DNA from: Pseudomonadota bacterium
GTDB taxonomy: Bacteria; Pseudomonadota; Gammaproteobacteria; Xanthomonadales; Xanthomonadaceae
Assembly (NCBI GenBank): GCA_023439425.1
Contig: JAEXNZ010000033.1
Location: 1-7,682 of the forward strand
Direction of reading: 5' to 3'
DNA: 7,682 nucleotides
Each line of letters opens with the position of its first letter. Positions within the stretch are counted from its first letter, which is position 1. Of the stretch, positions 1-6,366 are shown in pieces. The notes under the pieces are model-generated. The model saw nothing but the letters and a program-made list of their open reading frames with translations. It did not search any database and was not told the origin of the DNA. Made by a program: the position numbers and the translations under genes.

Positions 1-22
1 GGTACCCACCGTTGGTGGGTAC
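1..22 (+). repeat. SMAG-type palindromic repeat, cut by the window edge
   Basis: A perfect 9-bp inverted repeat (arms at 2-10 and 14-22) encloses the loop GTT at 11-13. The two complete copies at 6293-6357 have the same design: GTAG, a 9-bp stem ending in ACC, loop GTT, then GGT and the rest of the stem. Base 1 is a G, as expected for the last base of a GTAG header, so the first three header bases probably lie just outside the window. The arm sequence differs from the other copies but still pairs perfectly, as expected for a family conserved as a structure. It lies about 20 nt beyond the lipoprotein stop codon, so it could mark or stabilise the 3' end of the operon mRNA. Family assignment rests on known S. 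maltophilia SMAG elements; the missing header is inferred. Confidence 0.7.
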
Positions 23-42
23 ACGACGCGCCGTGATGCCTG

Positions 43-567
43 TTACCACCAGCCCCAACCGCGGTAGCCCCAGCCCGGACCCCAACCCGGGCCCCACGGC
101 CCGTAGGGGTACACCGGCACCACGTCCACCTGGCGCTGTTCCGGCCACAGGTAGATCACGTCGGCTTCCAGCTTCGGCAGCTTGTAGTCGTAGTCGCCGA
201 TGCGGGTGTTCTCATAGCCGGCGATCTTGCCGATGAAGGTCACATCGCGGCCGGCTTCGAACACGGCCGGGTCGTAGAAGCCGGCGCGGCAGGCGACGAA
301 GCGGCCATCGCTGGCGTCGTTGCTGGTGGTGTTGGGGCGGCCGGTGCCGTTGAGTGGGCGCGACAGCAGCTGGAAGCAGGTCTGGCCCTGGCCCGGCGTG
401 GTTTCAATGATGCGGCCGCCCCAGCGCACCGGCGTACCGACCTGCTGGGTGGCAACCGAATCGCGCGGACTGACCACGCTGAAGGTGCCCTGCAGCGGTT
501 TCGGGGCGGTGGCGCAGGCGGCCAGCGCCAGCGAGGCGGCAAGGGGAAGCAGAAGCTTGGTGTTCAT
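43..567 (-). CDS. slp: Slp-family outer-membrane lipoprotein
   Basis: This encodes a 174-residue protein of the Slp (starvation-inducible outer-membrane lipoprotein) family. The first 17 residues form a lipoprotein signal peptide ending in the lipobox L15-A16-A17-C18. C18 is the predicted lipidation site, and alanine at the next position favours outer-membrane sorting. Family hallmarks are VRWGG (47-51), GRP (76-78), GRF (88-90) and GFYDP (96-100). Two further cysteines (C64, C93) might form a periplasmic disulfide. The last 20 or so residues are almost only Gly, Trp, Pro and Tyr, including PWGPGWGPGWG. The start overlaps the tgpA stop as ATGA, and a GGAG site lies 7 nt upstream of the ATG (complement of 575-578). 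It is the last gene of the moxR operon. The biochemical function of Slp proteins is not established; a link to envelope or stationary-phase stress is family knowledge, not visible here. Confidence 0.9.
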   Translation of the reverse strand: MNTKLLLPLAASLALAACATAPKPLQGTFSVVSPRDSVATQQVGTPVRWGGRIIETTPGQGQTCFQLLSRPLNGTGRPNTTSNDASDGRFVACRAGFYDPAVFEAGRDVTFIGKIAGYENTRIGDYDYKLPKLEADVIYLWPEQRQVDVVPVYPYGPWGPGWGPGWGYRGWGWW

Positions 568-2513
568 GAGGATGCTCCGGTGGACGGACGATGCCGCTGC
601 AGGTCACGCACAAGTGATGGGTCGAGCGTAGCGCCAGCGTAGCGCGCCTGAACGAAACGCTGGCTGAGTGAAAGCAGCGCCGGGTCGGGACGCTGGTGGT
701 GGACGCGCTGCGCCCAGTCCGTGGCGGTTTCGGCCGGTTCCCGGGCCAGGCCATGCCGCGCGTAACGCCGGCCCATCCGGTGCCAGGCCCGCAGCAGCGG
801 ATCGCGTTCGCGTTCGCCCCGGGCCAGCACCCACGCCATCCACCCTAGCGCACCGCCCGCGAAGGCAATGAAAATAGCGGCCAGCTGCGCCGGTTCCAGC
901 CGGTCGATGCCCAGCGGGCGCAGCAGTTGCTGCTGGCGGGTGGCGTCGAAGCTGAGCACAAGGTCGTTCCAGCCGCGGCGCAGGTACTCGGTCATCTGCC
1001 CCAGCTGGGCCCAGCGCCCCTCCAGGGTGACGTCGGCACCCCCTGCGTTCAGACGGTCTTCCAGAGTGTCGTAGATGCGCTCAGGAGCCACTGCTGCGGT
1101 CGGGTCCACCCGCACCCAGCCGCGCTGCGGCAGCCACACTTCAGCCCAGGCGTGGGCGTCCATCCGCCGCACCACCCAGTAGTCGCCGTAGGGATTGCGC
1201 TGGCCGCCGGCAAAGCCGGTGACCACGCGGGCGGGAATGCCGGCATTGCGCATCAGCACCACGAACGAGGAGCTGAAGTGCTGGCAGAACCCGGCCTGCT
1301 GGTCGAACAGGAATTCGTCCACTGCATGGCGGCCCGGCAGAGGGGTATCCAGCGTGTAGGCAAAGCGTGCACGCACCCATTCCAGTGAACGATTGACGAT
1401 GGCAGTGTCATTGCTGCCGGCCTCGCGCCGCCATTCCCGCGCCAGTGCGGCGGTGCGGGGATTAAGCTGCGGCGGTAGCGCCAACAGTTTCCGCCGCTGC
1501 GATTCGCTCAGCGGCTGCACGTAACGTTCGGCGGGCGAGGACTGCATTCGCCAGCGGGTAAGTGTGGCCAACGGGGCGTCGCTGCGCAGGCTGTAGTCCC
1601 CGTCCAGACGGGTGCCGGCCGGAGCCTGCAGTGGCAGGTCCAACGCCACCAACTGGCGACGATCGGTGGGTTCGTAGTCGATCTGGTATTCCCAGCGCGG
1701 TGCCCCGCGGATGACCTGAGCGGGTTCGGCATATTCGGCCTGGCGGTCCTGCTCCCACACCCTGCCGTCGAACCGGGTCAACACCGGGCCGCGCCAGTAA
1801 CGCTGCTCGGGAGCCGGTATCGAACTGCTGAAGGTCACCCGCATGGCGGGGGCGTCGTCGGCCATCAAATCCAGCCATTGACCCGGCTCCATGCGATCGG
1901 AAAGCCCGGGCTTTCCTACCGCGCGGTCGGGCAGGCCCCACAGCGGCTCGCTCAGGCGCGGGAACAACCAGAACGAGATCAGCGCCAGCGGCAATCCCAG
2001 GGCCACCAGCCGGCCCACTCCAGCCAGCTGTCCGCCGAGTGCCTGGCTGGGGGCCTCGCCCTCGGCCTGGGCCAGGCGCTGCAGCGTGATCAGCGCGCTC
2101 AATGCCGCCAGCACGGCCAGCACCAGAGTGGTCGGGCCCTGATCCAGCAGGAAGGCCGAGAATGGCGCAAACAGCGCAAACCCCAGCAGGCTGCGCGCGT
2201 CGCGCAGAGTGCGCAGCTCACTGGACTTCAGCGCCAGCATCGCCGCCAGCAGGGCACAGCCGGTATCACGACCAGGACGTGCGCCCATCTGCCAGTAGAT
2301 GGCAGCCAGCATGCCCAGCACCAGCAGCAGGCGTACCGGCCCGGGCAGGACGCGTTGGCCGGCCAGCAGCGCGGTGATCAGCGCCACCACGGCAAACACG
2401 CCGCCCAGCAGCGGCGGCAGCAACAGCAGCAGCGGCAGCAGCGAAAGCGCCGCGCTGAGCAGGGTCCAGCGTCGTGCCTCGGCACTCAGAATGTGGGAGG
2501 CGTGCTCAGTCAT
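564..2513 (-). CDS. tgpA: TgpA-type inner-membrane transglutaminase-like protein (DUF3488 / transglutaminase core / DUF4129)
   Basis: This 649-residue protein has the full TgpA architecture. Residues 17-185 hold about six hydrophobic membrane segments (DUF3488), including GLSDRM-PG and YWRGPVLTRFDGRVW. A large periplasmic region contains the transglutaminase-like core. The catalytic triad is visible: C410 in AGFCQHF, H454 in MDAHAWAEVW and D470 in WVRVDPTAA. A single membrane helix at about 543-565 leads to a short cytoplasmic DUF4129-like tail with WAQR and ARYAG. In Pseudomonas aeruginosa TgpA is reported to be important for viability; its natural substrate is unknown, so protein crosslinking or cleavage in the periplasm is only a possibility. 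The start overlaps the DUF58 stop by 8 nt and has no clear Shine-Dalgarno sequence, which suggests re-initiation by ribosomes finishing the upstream gene. The stop overlaps the lipoprotein start by 4 nt. Nothing looks truncated or degraded. Confidence 0.95.
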   Translation of the reverse strand: MTEHASHILSAEARRWTLLSAALSLLPLLLLLPPLLGGVFAVVALITALLAGQRVLPGPVRLLLVLGMLAAIYWQMGARPGRDTGCALLAAMLALKSSELRTLRDARSLLGFALFAPFSAFLLDQGPTTLVLAVLAALSALITLQRLAQAEGEAPSQALGGQLAGVGRLVALGLPLALISFWLFPRLSEPLWGLPDRAVGKPGLSDRMEPGQWLDLMADDAPAMRVTFSSSIPAPEQRYWRGPVLTRFDGRVWEQDRQAEYAEPAQVIRGAPRWEYQIDYEPTDRRQLVALDLPLQAPAGTRLDGDYSLRSDAPLATLTRWRMQSSPAERYVQPLSESQRRKLLALPPQLNPRTAALAREWRREAGSNDTAIVNRSLEWVRARFAYTLDTPLPGRHAVDEFLFDQQAGFCQHFSSSFVVLMRNAGIPARVVTGFAGGQRNPYGDYWVVRRMDAHAWAEVWLPQRGWVRVDPTAAVAPERIYDTLEDRLNAGGADVTLEGRWAQLGQMTEYLRRGWNDLVLSFDATRQQQLLRPLGIDRLEPAQLAAIFIAFAGGALGWMAWVLARGERERDPLLRAWHRMGRRYARHGLAREPAETATDWAQRVHHQRPDPALLSLSQRFVQARYAGATLDPSLVRDLQRHRPSTGASS

Positions 2514-3456
2514 GGGGCATCAGCGCCAGTGCGCGTTGGCAGAGGTGATGATGGCTGCTGCCCTGGCCGGGACCCAGCACCGGCTGGCCGGGAAGCTTCA
2601 AGGTGTAGCGGCGTCCCTCGCGCTCGGCCAGGTCCACCCAGCGCGCCAGCCGCGCAATGCGGGTTTCGGTGGGCAGTGACTTCAGCTGCCCCCAGTCCAG
2701 CAGCACATCCACGCCCACCGGCTTTTCATACTCGCGCACCAGAAGCGTGTCGCGCCGCGCCGAGTGCTTCCAGGCAATGCTGCGTTGAGGATCGCCGGCA
2801 CGGTAGGGGCGCAGCTGGTGCAGCTCCTCGCCACTGGGATGCACGCGGGTGTGCAGCGGATCGCCGGCACCGTCGGGCAGGGCAGGGGCGTGCAGTTCGG
2901 GCGTGGCATACACCAGCAATGGCGTATCCGGCCACACCCACGCCCACGCGCGGACCAGTCCCAGCGGCTGTGTGGTGGAGATGCGGATGCGCTCCAGGTC
3001 CAGCCAGCCACGCTGCTGGGTGGGCAGGTCCAGATCCACTTCCACCTGGTCGCTGTCCACCAGGTGGCCATGCGCGCGTGCCTCGGCATGCTGCAGCAGC
3101 AGGCCACGGCGCGGCCGCGTGTCGTTGCGCGAAAGACTCACGCGCAGGCGCAGCGGCGTGCCGGCGATCACCGGCTCGGCGGATATTGCGTCGATGCGCA
3201 ACCCGGAAAGCTGCAGGTGCGCGGCAAAGGTACTGGCCACCGCCACCGTGGCCAGCAGCAGGGCCAGCAGCAGGGCCGGGTTGTTGTTGTAGTTCAGCGC
3301 ACCCAGCAGCATGGCCACCAGCAGCACCGTAACGAACAGCCCAAAGCGCGTGGGCAGCACATAGATGCGGCGGCGGTGCAGCCGCTGCGGCAGGGTTTCC
3401 TGCCGCCGTGGCCGTGCCAGCTTCTGGATGATGCGGTCTCCCCAGCCGCGCAGCAT
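2506..3456 (-). CDS. DUF58 membrane-anchored protein of the MoxR operon
   Basis: This encodes 316 residues. A basic N-terminal stretch (1-38) precedes two membrane helices at about 36-54 and 60-79, joined by a short loop with NYNNNP, as is typical of gammaproteobacterial DUF58 proteins. The signature DUF58 block is at 208-243: GEELHQLRPYRAGD, then IAWKHSARRD and LVREYEK. The region after it (DVLLDWG onward) resembles the start of a von Willebrand A-like fold, which DUF58 proteins are thought to adopt. The reading frame stays open upstream to about 3708, but that part only shadows moxR. The ATG at 3454-3456 is chosen because it is 1 nt after the moxR stop, has GGTGGA 5 nt upstream, and gives the family's usual length and N-terminus. 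DUF58 proteins are presumed partners or substrates of the adjacent MoxR ATPase; the exact role is unknown. Confidence 0.93.
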   Translation of the reverse strand: MLRGWGDRIIQKLARPRRQETLPQRLHRRRIYVLPTRFGLFVTVLLVAMLLGALNYNNNPALLLALLLATVAVASTFAAHLQLSGLRIDAISAEPVIAGTPLRLRVSLSRNDTRPRRGLLLQHAEARAHGHLVDSDQVEVDLDLPTQQRGWLDLERIRISTTQPLGLVRAWAWVWPDTPLLVYATPELHAPALPDGAGDPLHTRVHPSGEELHQLRPYRAGDPQRSIAWKHSARRDTLLVREYEKPVGVDVLLDWGQLKSLPTETRIARLARWVDLAEREGRRYTLKLPGQPVLGPGQGSSHHHLCQRALALMPHD

Positions 3457-3457
3457 G

Positions 3458-4411
3458 TCAGTCCACCGGTACCGTCTGCAGGATCGCGCGCGCCAGCGCC
3501 GGCCCGTTGCCGGCTTCGGCTTCGGGCACCAGCCGGTGTCCGGCCACCGCCACGAACAGGGTCTGCACGTCTTCGGGCACCACGTGGCTGCGGCCCAGCA
3601 GCAGCGCATGCGCCTTGGCCGCGCGCAGCAGTGCCAGGCCGGCACGCGGGGACAGCCCGACGCGCACGCCGGTGTGCTGGCGGCTGCGTGCCAGCAGCGA
3701 CTGCACATAGGTAATGAGTGCTTCGCTGGCGTGCACCTGGCCGACCGCCTCGCGCAAGGTGCGCACCTGCGCTTCGGTGAGCGCGGCGCTGGTCTGTGCG
3801 ATCAGGTGGCGGCGGTCGGTGCCGCGCAGCAGTTCGCGTTCCGATTCCGGGTTCGGGTAGCCCAGCGCCAGCCGCAGCAGGAAGCGGTCCAGCTGCGAAT
3901 CGGGCAGCGGGAAGGTGCCGGAAAGATCCACCGGGTTCTGCGTGGCGATCACGAAGAACGGGTCAGGCAGGGCATGGGTGACCCCGTCCAGCGTGACCTG
4001 CTGTTCGGCCATCGCCTCCAGCAACGCGCTCTGCGTACGCGGCGGCGCGCGGTTGATTTCATCGGCCAGCAGCACGTTGGTGAACACCGGTCCCGGGTGG
4101 AACTGGAACTGGCGGCTGGCCGCCTCATACACCGAGACGCCGAGCACATCGGCCGGCAGCAGGTCGGAGGTGAACTGCACACGCTGGAAGCCCAGCCCCA
4201 GGCTGGAGGCCATGGCGTGGGCCAACGTGGTCTTGCCCAGGCCGGGCAGGTCCTCGATCAGCAGGTGGCCACCGGACAGCAGGGCCACGAAGGCCAACCG
4301 CACCTCATGGGATTTGCCGAGCACCAGGCCGTTGACCTGGTCCTGCGCGTTGCGAAGAGCCTGTCGCACTACATCGGTTAGCATGGCGGGCACGTGGGGC
4401 GAAGATTCCAT
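3458..4411 (-). CDS. moxR: MoxR-family AAA+ ATPase
   Basis: This 317-residue protein is a complete MoxR AAA+ ATPase. Walker A is DLPGLGKT (54-61). Walker B is VLLADEIN (113-120), followed by RAPPRTQSALLEAM, a strong MoxR signature. Sensor 1 is in VIATQNP (N159). The arginine finger region is LDRFLLR (around R176-R180), and sensor 2 is in GLSPRAG (R256). No key residue is missing. MoxR ATPases are cytoplasmic, chaperone-like enzymes that help mature or assemble partners containing a VWA-like domain; the DUF58 protein encoded next is the natural candidate partner. It is the first gene of the operon. The start at 4411 is preferred over Met10 because the latter has no ribosome-binding site, although the site before Met1 is also weak (GAGA about 7 nt upstream). 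Confidence 0.95.
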   Translation of the reverse strand: MESSPHVPAMLTDVVRQALRNAQDQVNGLVLGKSHEVRLAFVALLSGGHLLIEDLPGLGKTTLAHAMASSLGLGFQRVQFTSDLLPADVLGVSVYEAASRQFQFHPGPVFTNVLLADEINRAPPRTQSALLEAMAEQQVTLDGVTHALPDPFFVIATQNPVDLSGTFPLPDSQLDRFLLRLALGYPNPESERELLRGTDRRHLIAQTSAALTEAQVRTLREAVGQVHASEALITYVQSLLARSRQHTGVRVGLSPRAGLALLRAAKAHALLLGRSHVVPEDVQTLFVAVAGHRLVPEAEAGNGPALARAILQTVPVD

Positions 4412-4438
4412 GTTCGTCTCGTGTCGTCGATCCCTTCG

Positions 4439-4466
4439 ATTCTATAGGCCAATGCAGGGCGAACAA
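4439..4466 (-). promoter_or_regulatory. Possible sigma-70 promoter of the moxR operon
   Basis: Read on the minus strand there is TTGTTC (complement of 4461-4466), a 16-bp spacer, and TAGAAT (complement of 4439-4444). The -10 box matches the consensus at 5 of 6 bases; the -35 box is weak. Transcription would begin about 20 nt before the moxR ATG. The -35 box lies inside the first codons of the divergent glycosyltransferase gene, so the two transcription units would share this very short region. Confidence 0.35.
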
Positions 4467-6287
4467 CGCGCACGTACCATTTTTTTGACGTTGTGGACGT
4501 TGATCACCGCCGTAAAGCTGGTGATTGCAGCGCGTCTGCCCTTGTTCGTGGACGAAGCGTTCTACTGGCAGGAAGGTCAGCACCTGGCCATGGCCTATTC
4601 GGACCTGCCCGGGTTGACCGCCTGGCTCACCCGTCTCGGCGTGGAGCTGGGCGGCGCACATGTGCTGGCGGTGCGGCTGCCGTTCCTGGCCATTGGCGCG
4701 GCGCTGCCGTGGATGGTCTCGCGCATTGCCACGCGCTGGTTCGGTGTGGTGGCCGGCTGGCAGGCCGGCAGCCTGACCCTGCTGATGCCACTGTCCGCCA
4801 CGCTGGGCATGCTGGCCGTACCCGATGTGCCGATGGCATTGGCTGCGGTGCTGTGCCTGGATGCCGGCGCGCGCCTGCTGCGCAATGTGGACGCCGCCGC
4901 TGCCATGAAGCTGGCGCTGGGCCTGATGATCGGTGCACTCAGCCACTACCGTTTCATCGGCGTGATCGGGGTGGGCCTGATCGCGCTGCTGGTGTTGCCA
5001 CAGGGCCGGCGCATGCTGCGCGATCCGCGCGTGTGGGTGGCGCTGGCGCTGGGCGTGCTTGCATGGCTGCCGCTCCTGGCGTGGAATGCCGATAACCATG
5101 ACGCAGGACTCAAATTCCAGGTGGTGGAGCGTCACCCGTGGGATTTCCAGTGGAGCGGGCTGTGGTTCCTGGTGATCCAGCCGGTGCTGGTGACCCCCAT
5201 TCTGTGCGTGGCGATGTGGAAGGTGGCGCTGGCCGGCACCCGTTCCGGTGGCGGCGCGCGTGCACAGTGGCGCTACTTCGGTCTGGTCGGCGCGGTGTCC
5301 ACCGTGGCGATCTTCCTGCTGGGTTTCTTCACCGACGTGGAGCGCATCAGCTTCCATTGGCCCTTGCCGGGCTACCTGGCGCTGCTGGTGGCGGTGCCGG
5401 TGGTGCTCAATGGCTGGCCGCGCTGGCTGCGCCGCACTGGCTGGTGGCTGGCCGGGGTCGGGCTGACCCTGGCCTTCGGCTACTACCTGATGGCGTCAAC
5501 GCCCGCGCTGCGTGAGCAGTTGGCTGGCGACAAGTACTACCCACGCAATTTTGCCGGCTGGAAACCGCTGGCCAACTTAGTGCGCGAGGAACTGCGGCAG
5601 ATGCCGGAAGGCACCCGCGTGCTGGCCGGCAACTTCAAGGTTGGGGCCGAGCTGGGCTTCCAGTTGCGCGATCCGCGGATTGAGGTGCTGCCGCACCCGC
5701 TCAATGACAAGCATGGCCGCACCGCCCAGCTGGGCGAGTGGAAGCTGCTGCATCAGGGCGAGCGTGGTACGCCGCTGCTGCTGGTGCTGTCGCCCAGTGA
5801 TCAACGCTATCGCGATCTGCTGGAGCGTTATCACCAGGTGTGCGAGCAGGTGGGGCCGTTGCCGCCGCCGCGTGTGGTCAGCCAGGATCACGGCTATCAG
5901 CGTTTCCTGCTGTTCCGACTGCCGGCGCAGCGCGCTGAAGGTCCGTGTGTGAGTCCGGCGATGGCGTGGATGGACACGCCGCAGTTCGGCGCGCAGGTGC
6001 AGGGCACGGTGGAAGTGCGCGGCTGGGCGTTCAAGGATGGGGTAGGGCTTTCGAAGGTCGAGTTGCTGTTGGATGGAAAGCCCGCCGGCACGGTGACCTA
6101 TGGTCGTCCGTATGACATCACCGGGTTCTGGAAGATATCCAACGACCCGCAGCATCCGAATGTCGGCTTTGATGCGCAGCTGGATACGACCGGGTTGGCT
6201 CCCGGCAAGCACTGGCTGGGGTTGCGCCTGCACGGCAACGACGGCAGCGTCGAAACCTGGCAGGAGCAGGCCGTCATCGTGCCTTGA
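4452..6287 (+). CDS. GT39/PMT (ArnT-like) membrane glycosyltransferase with C-terminal Ig-like domain
   Basis: This encodes 611 residues. Residues 9-348 contain many hydrophobic helices (about ten) with the GT39 layout: a first helix followed by the acidic periplasmic motif VDEAFYW (33-39, D34-E35), where these enzymes hold their catalytic acid, and a second conserved motif VPDVPM (123-128). Family members move a sugar from a polyprenyl-phosphate carrier to protein, lipid A or another glycan on the periplasmic side. The acceptor here cannot be read from sequence. Residues 360-490 form a soluble periplasmic domain. Residues 512-611 look like an Ig-like beta-sandwich (GTVEVRGWAF, SKVELLLDGKPAG, LAPGKHWLGLRLHGNDG). 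The ATG at 4452 has only a weak AGG nearby. An in-frame ATG at 4410 would add 14 residues but overlaps the moxR start codon. The gene stands alone and is divergent from the moxR operon. Confidence 0.88.
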   Translation: MQGEQRARTIFLTLWTLITAVKLVIAARLPLFVDEAFYWQEGQHLAMAYSDLPGLTAWLTRLGVELGGAHVLAVRLPFLAIGAALPWMVSRIATRWFGVVAGWQAGSLTLLMPLSATLGMLAVPDVPMALAAVLCLDAGARLLRNVDAAAAMKLALGLMIGALSHYRFIGVIGVGLIALLVLPQGRRMLRDPRVWVALALGVLAWLPLLAWNADNHDAGLKFQVVERHPWDFQWSGLWFLVIQPVLVTPILCVAMWKVALAGTRSGGGARAQWRYFGLVGAVSTVAIFLLGFFTDVERISFHWPLPGYLALLVAVPVVLNGWPRWLRRTGWWLAGVGLTLAFGYYLMASTPALREQLAGDKYYPRNFAGWKPLANLVREELRQMPEGTRVLAGNFKVGAELGFQLRDPRIEVLPHPLNDKHGRTAQLGEWKLLHQGERGTPLLLVLSPSDQRYRDLLERYHQVCEQVGPLPPPRVVSQDHGYQRFLLFRLPAQRAEGPCVSPAMAWMDTPQFGAQVQGTVEVRGWAFKDGVGLSKVELLLDGKPAGTVTYGRPYDITGFWKISNDPQHPNVGFDAQLDTTGLAPGKHWLGLRLHGNDGSVETWQEQAVIVP

Positions 6288-6292
6288 TGAGG

Positions 6293-6317
6293 GTCACGAC
6301 CAACGGTCGTGACCTAC
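6293..6317 (-). repeat. SMAG-type palindromic repeat, left unit of a head-to-head pair
   Basis: Read on the minus strand from 6317, this is GTAG followed by a 9-bp stem arm (6313-6305), loop GTT (6304-6302) and a perfectly matching arm (6301-6293). A tenth pair forms if flanking bases 6292 and 6314 are included. It begins 6 nt after the glycosyltransferase stop codon. GTAG-headed stem-loops of this kind are the SMAG repeats known from Stenotrophomonas maltophilia. Confidence 0.85.
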
Positions 6318-6332
6318 CTGGCGTGTCGGACG

Positions 6333-6357
6333 GTAGGTCATGACCGTTGGTCATGAC
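6333..6357 (+). repeat. SMAG-type palindromic repeat, right unit of a head-to-head pair
   Basis: GTAG (6333-6336) is followed by a 9-bp arm (6337-6345), loop GTT (6346-6348) and the matching arm (6349-6357). It faces the unit at 6293-6317, with the two GTAG headers pointing at each other across about 15 nt. The two units differ at only one stem position, where a C-G pair has become T-A on both arms, so pairing is kept. The pair lies between the convergent ends of the glycosyltransferase and yceF genes and could serve as an mRNA 3'-end structure in both directions. Confidence 0.85.
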
Positions 6358-6366
6358 GCCGGAAAA

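Larger units (their letters stand above)
6293..6357. terminator. Long imperfect hairpin formed by the two SMAG units
   Basis: The units are inverted copies, so 6293-6318 can pair with 6332-6357 (24 of 26 positions identical to the reverse complement) around a 13-nt loop. In plus-strand RNA one of the two differences becomes a G-U wobble, leaving one mismatch. No T-run follows, so this is not a classical intrinsic terminator. It may instead stabilise or process 3' ends of the two convergent transcripts. The function is inferred. Confidence 0.4.

Noticed and set aside
2403..2450. CAGCAGCGGCGGCAGCAACAG-like trinucleotide repetition
   Set aside because: It lies in the tgpA segment encoding the Leu/Pro-rich first membrane helices; the repetition reflects Leu codons (CTG/CTGCTG on the coding strand), not a separate repeat element.
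1878..3332. Long open frame (484 codons) on the plus strand across tgpA and the DUF58 gene
   Set aside because: It is antisense to two well-supported genes, has low-complexity Gln/Arg/Ala/Pro composition and matches no family. Long antisense frames are expected in GC-rich DNA.
3457..3708. Upstream extension of the DUF58 frame inside moxR
   Set aside because: The extra 84 residues are Cys/Arg/Trp-rich shadow sequence overlapping moxR. The ATG at 3456, right after the moxR stop, gives a normal DUF58 protein.
3365..4381. Open frame of 338 codons on the plus strand opposite moxR
   Set aside because: It is a shadow of the highly conserved moxR gene, with His/Gln/Arg-rich composition and no recognisable domain.
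3915..4451. Upstream extension of the glycosyltransferase frame
   Set aside because: It runs antisense through moxR and adds shadow sequence of no family character; the GT39 fold begins with the helix after 4452.
4305..5357. Open frame of 350 codons on the minus strand opposite the glycosyltransferase
   Set aside because: It is antisense to the membrane region of the glycosyltransferase; the His/Gln-rich translation is typical of complements of hydrophobic codons.
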